From Cristatella mucedo (Eukaryota > Bryozoa > Phylactolaemata > Cristatellidae): a stretch of 50,000 bases of DNA. The stretch is taken from contig WPIO01000011.1 in assembly GCA_009760855.2 (NCBI GenBank), positions 4,920,001 through 4,970,000 of the forward strand. Reading direction: 5' to 3'. Every line of letters begins with the position of its first letter. Position 1 is the first letter of the stretch. The position numbers and the translations under genes were made by a program. Below, piece after piece: positions 48,476 to 50,000 of the stretch. Under the pieces are notes generated by a model. That model was not told the origin of the DNA. It worked only from the letters and a program-made list of their open reading frames with translations, and did no database searches.

Positions 48476-49496
48476 CATGTAATGTAATGTATCTCCGTCA
48501 GTAACTACACAAAGTCATAAAGACCATGTGGGCGTTACGCAGGAGAGTTTTGTATAGCGCACTCACAGCCTAAGCGGCTTTTGATACGCATTCGGTAGCC
48601 AACAGACTTCGTCTCACGCAACAAAGAGAAATTGGGAAGCATAGCAGAGCTAGGAGAGCAGTTGAGGTAGTGAGTAGCATAGAAGTAGCAGTTCAGGACC
48701 GCTGAAAAAGATGTGCCATAGTCGGAAGTAGGAGAGTAGATGTCGTTGCGTAAGAATTGTGGAAGCGAGTTCCACAGTCTAGGACCTGCAGAGCTAAAGC
48801 TTCTGTCGCCAACTGTCTTTAAGCGGAGGAATGAAAGAGCTAATTTATTGTCCACACAGGACCTGAGTGAGCGAACAGGCTGAAACTGATGCAGCAGTTC
48901 AGCTAGGTATGAAGGAGCCAAGCCGTGGCGGGCCTTGTGGGTCAGCGTAAGAACTTTGCTCTGTATCCTTTGCTCAACCGGCAACCATCCTAGCTCTTCC
49001 AGCAAAGGTGACACGTGCTCAAACCGCTGGGACTTGAAGACCAGCCTTGCAGCCATATTCATAGTCCGCTGTAGTGGCATAATAGCTTTCCTTGGTAGCC
49101 CAGCCAAAAGGGAATTACAATAATCAAGCCGAGACAGAACTAAAGAGCTAGTTAATTTTTTTACATGCCACTGTGGGAGACAGCTTCTAATCTTGGATAG
49201 GGATCGGATGTGATGGCTAGCTGTAGAGGCAGTCTTCTGAATGAAGCTTTTGAAATTGAGGCAGCTGTCGAACACGACACCTAGATTACGAGCACGTGGT
49301 GAAGGTCGCACAATAGCATCGCCTATTAGAACAGCAAAGCCTTTTAATCCAGCCACACGCTTAGGGTGTCTTATGAGAAGCAGTTCGGTTGTATCGTCAT
49401 TTAATTTCAGGAAGTTTTCCGACATCCAGGATCGAATATCGGCAAGGCAAGCATTCAGTTTCTCGGTTGCTGCAGCAGATTCCGACGGTTTAAATG
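48476..49496 (-). mobile_element. LINE-B, 5'-truncated, with a 321-residue open frame
   Basis: The minus frame 49500-48535 encodes the C-terminal part of a second L2/CR1-type LINE. Blocks include LADIRSWMSENFLKLNDDTT, ARNLGVVFDSCLNF, LSRLDYCNSLLAGLPRKAI, LEELGWLPVEQRI and RLWNSLPQFLRND. It starts just after the YADD motif, lost by truncation. The protein differs from LINE-A throughout, and it reads on past the usual LKTHLF end into a family-specific tail (TDYGTSFSAVLNCYF). The 3' end is a short TACAT-type repeat at 48477-48491. No stop interrupts the frame, so this is a recent copy. Confidence 0.92.
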
Positions 49497-50000
49497 ACAA
49501 CGTTTGATGACGTATGCGGCAAACTTTATTCAGCCGAAATCAGAAATTTTTCCAGACTCTTGTAAAACAAGGAGGGCTGAACTCGCATTTAAGATTTCAC
49601 TCCGATACGTGAAGTATTAGCCGAGTTGTGGAATTTATAAGGCACCAAACGAACCTGGGAATGCAGCTGTATAAAAGTCACAAGAATGCACTTCAACAAG
49701 CTTTAAGCATGTATCGCTATCTACCAAGGTTCGACAAGTTGAGATACAAGTCATATATGATGCAGAATTGGGTAAATTTTGTATTTGCAGATTTGTTGCT
49801 TCTGGTTTACATTCGGGTTAGCAGTGGTTTGCGTAACCATATTTTCTTTCATTTGGAAGTCGTCAAAACTTCAGATCCAAGTTCTAACACATTTGTCATT
49901 CTAAAGGTACACAAAACACATATTCGATTGTCGGACAAATTCTATAAGTATTTTCTTGACATTCCCGACAAAGCAATACAGTAGGCGTGGCCGGAACGGT
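49497..50000. other. no certain gene; one AT-rich open frame
   Basis: A plus-strand frame at 49628-49984 (118 codons) has a protein-like composition, with segments MQLYKSHKNALQQALSMYRY and ILKVHKTHIRLSDKFYKYFL. It has no recognised domain and no clear splice sites. It may be a coding fragment of an unknown element or chance. Confidence 0.3.

Overview
This window comes from an animal nuclear genome. It has spliced genes with GT/AG introns and CpG-rich islands. It also has many 5'-truncated L2/CR1-type LINE copies, tRNA-derived SINEs, a dead hAT DNA transposon and long (CT)n, (TG)n and (TA)n microsatellites. Nothing prokaryotic is present: no operons, Shine-Dalgarno sites or CRISPR. The species cannot be named from the sequence. 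The repeat types fit a non-mammalian metazoan.

The one host gene I can reconstruct end to end is on the + strand at 30715-44827. It has eleven coding exons whose phases all agree (1,380 nt, 459 residues plus stop). It encodes a GRAM domain in exons 2-5, an Ala/Ser/Pro-rich linker in exon 7, a single transmembrane segment near the C-terminus in exons 8-9 and a short helical tail in exon 11. That is the architecture of GRAMD2-type ER membrane-contact proteins. I found no sterol-binding VASt domain, which separates it from GRAMD1/Aster. Its first exon lies in a CpG-rich island, and its introns carry LINE, SINE and very long polypyrimidine repeats. A weaker candidate gene start with two phase-compatible exons lies in another GC-rich island at 3853-4418.

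Layout: 1-1358 nothing recognised; 1359-2900 LINE-A copies; 2900-4560 GC-rich island with the candidate gene start; 5059-6053 LINE-A; 6776-6970 SINE-A plus (TA)n; 8479-8690 LINE-B 3' end; 8700-9450 GC-rich island with (TG)n; 9915-10192 SINE-A next to SINE-B; 10918-11165 LINE-B; 12374-13320 LINE-A with an opposite-strand LINE-A nested inside; 13321-14600 GC-rich with a SINE-B; 14696-15515 LINE-B; 16700-17600 GC-rich island; 19808-21408 LINE-A (-) split by a SINE-B; 21530-23075 two LINE-A copies (+) in tandem; 23650-24105 an old LINE; 26766-28490 hAT relic; 28852-28990 SINE-B; 29860-44827 the GRAM gene; 47195-47560 old LINE-A; 48476-49496 LINE-B; the rest has no recognised content.

The mobile elements appear to form a system. 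LINE-A and SINE-A end in the same 3' stem-loop followed by a short AT-rich repeat, so LINE-A is the likely source of the reverse transcriptase that copied SINE-A. LINE-B ends differently, in a (TACAT)-like repeat. SINE-B ends differently again. All copies are truncated or broken and none encodes a full LINE protein.
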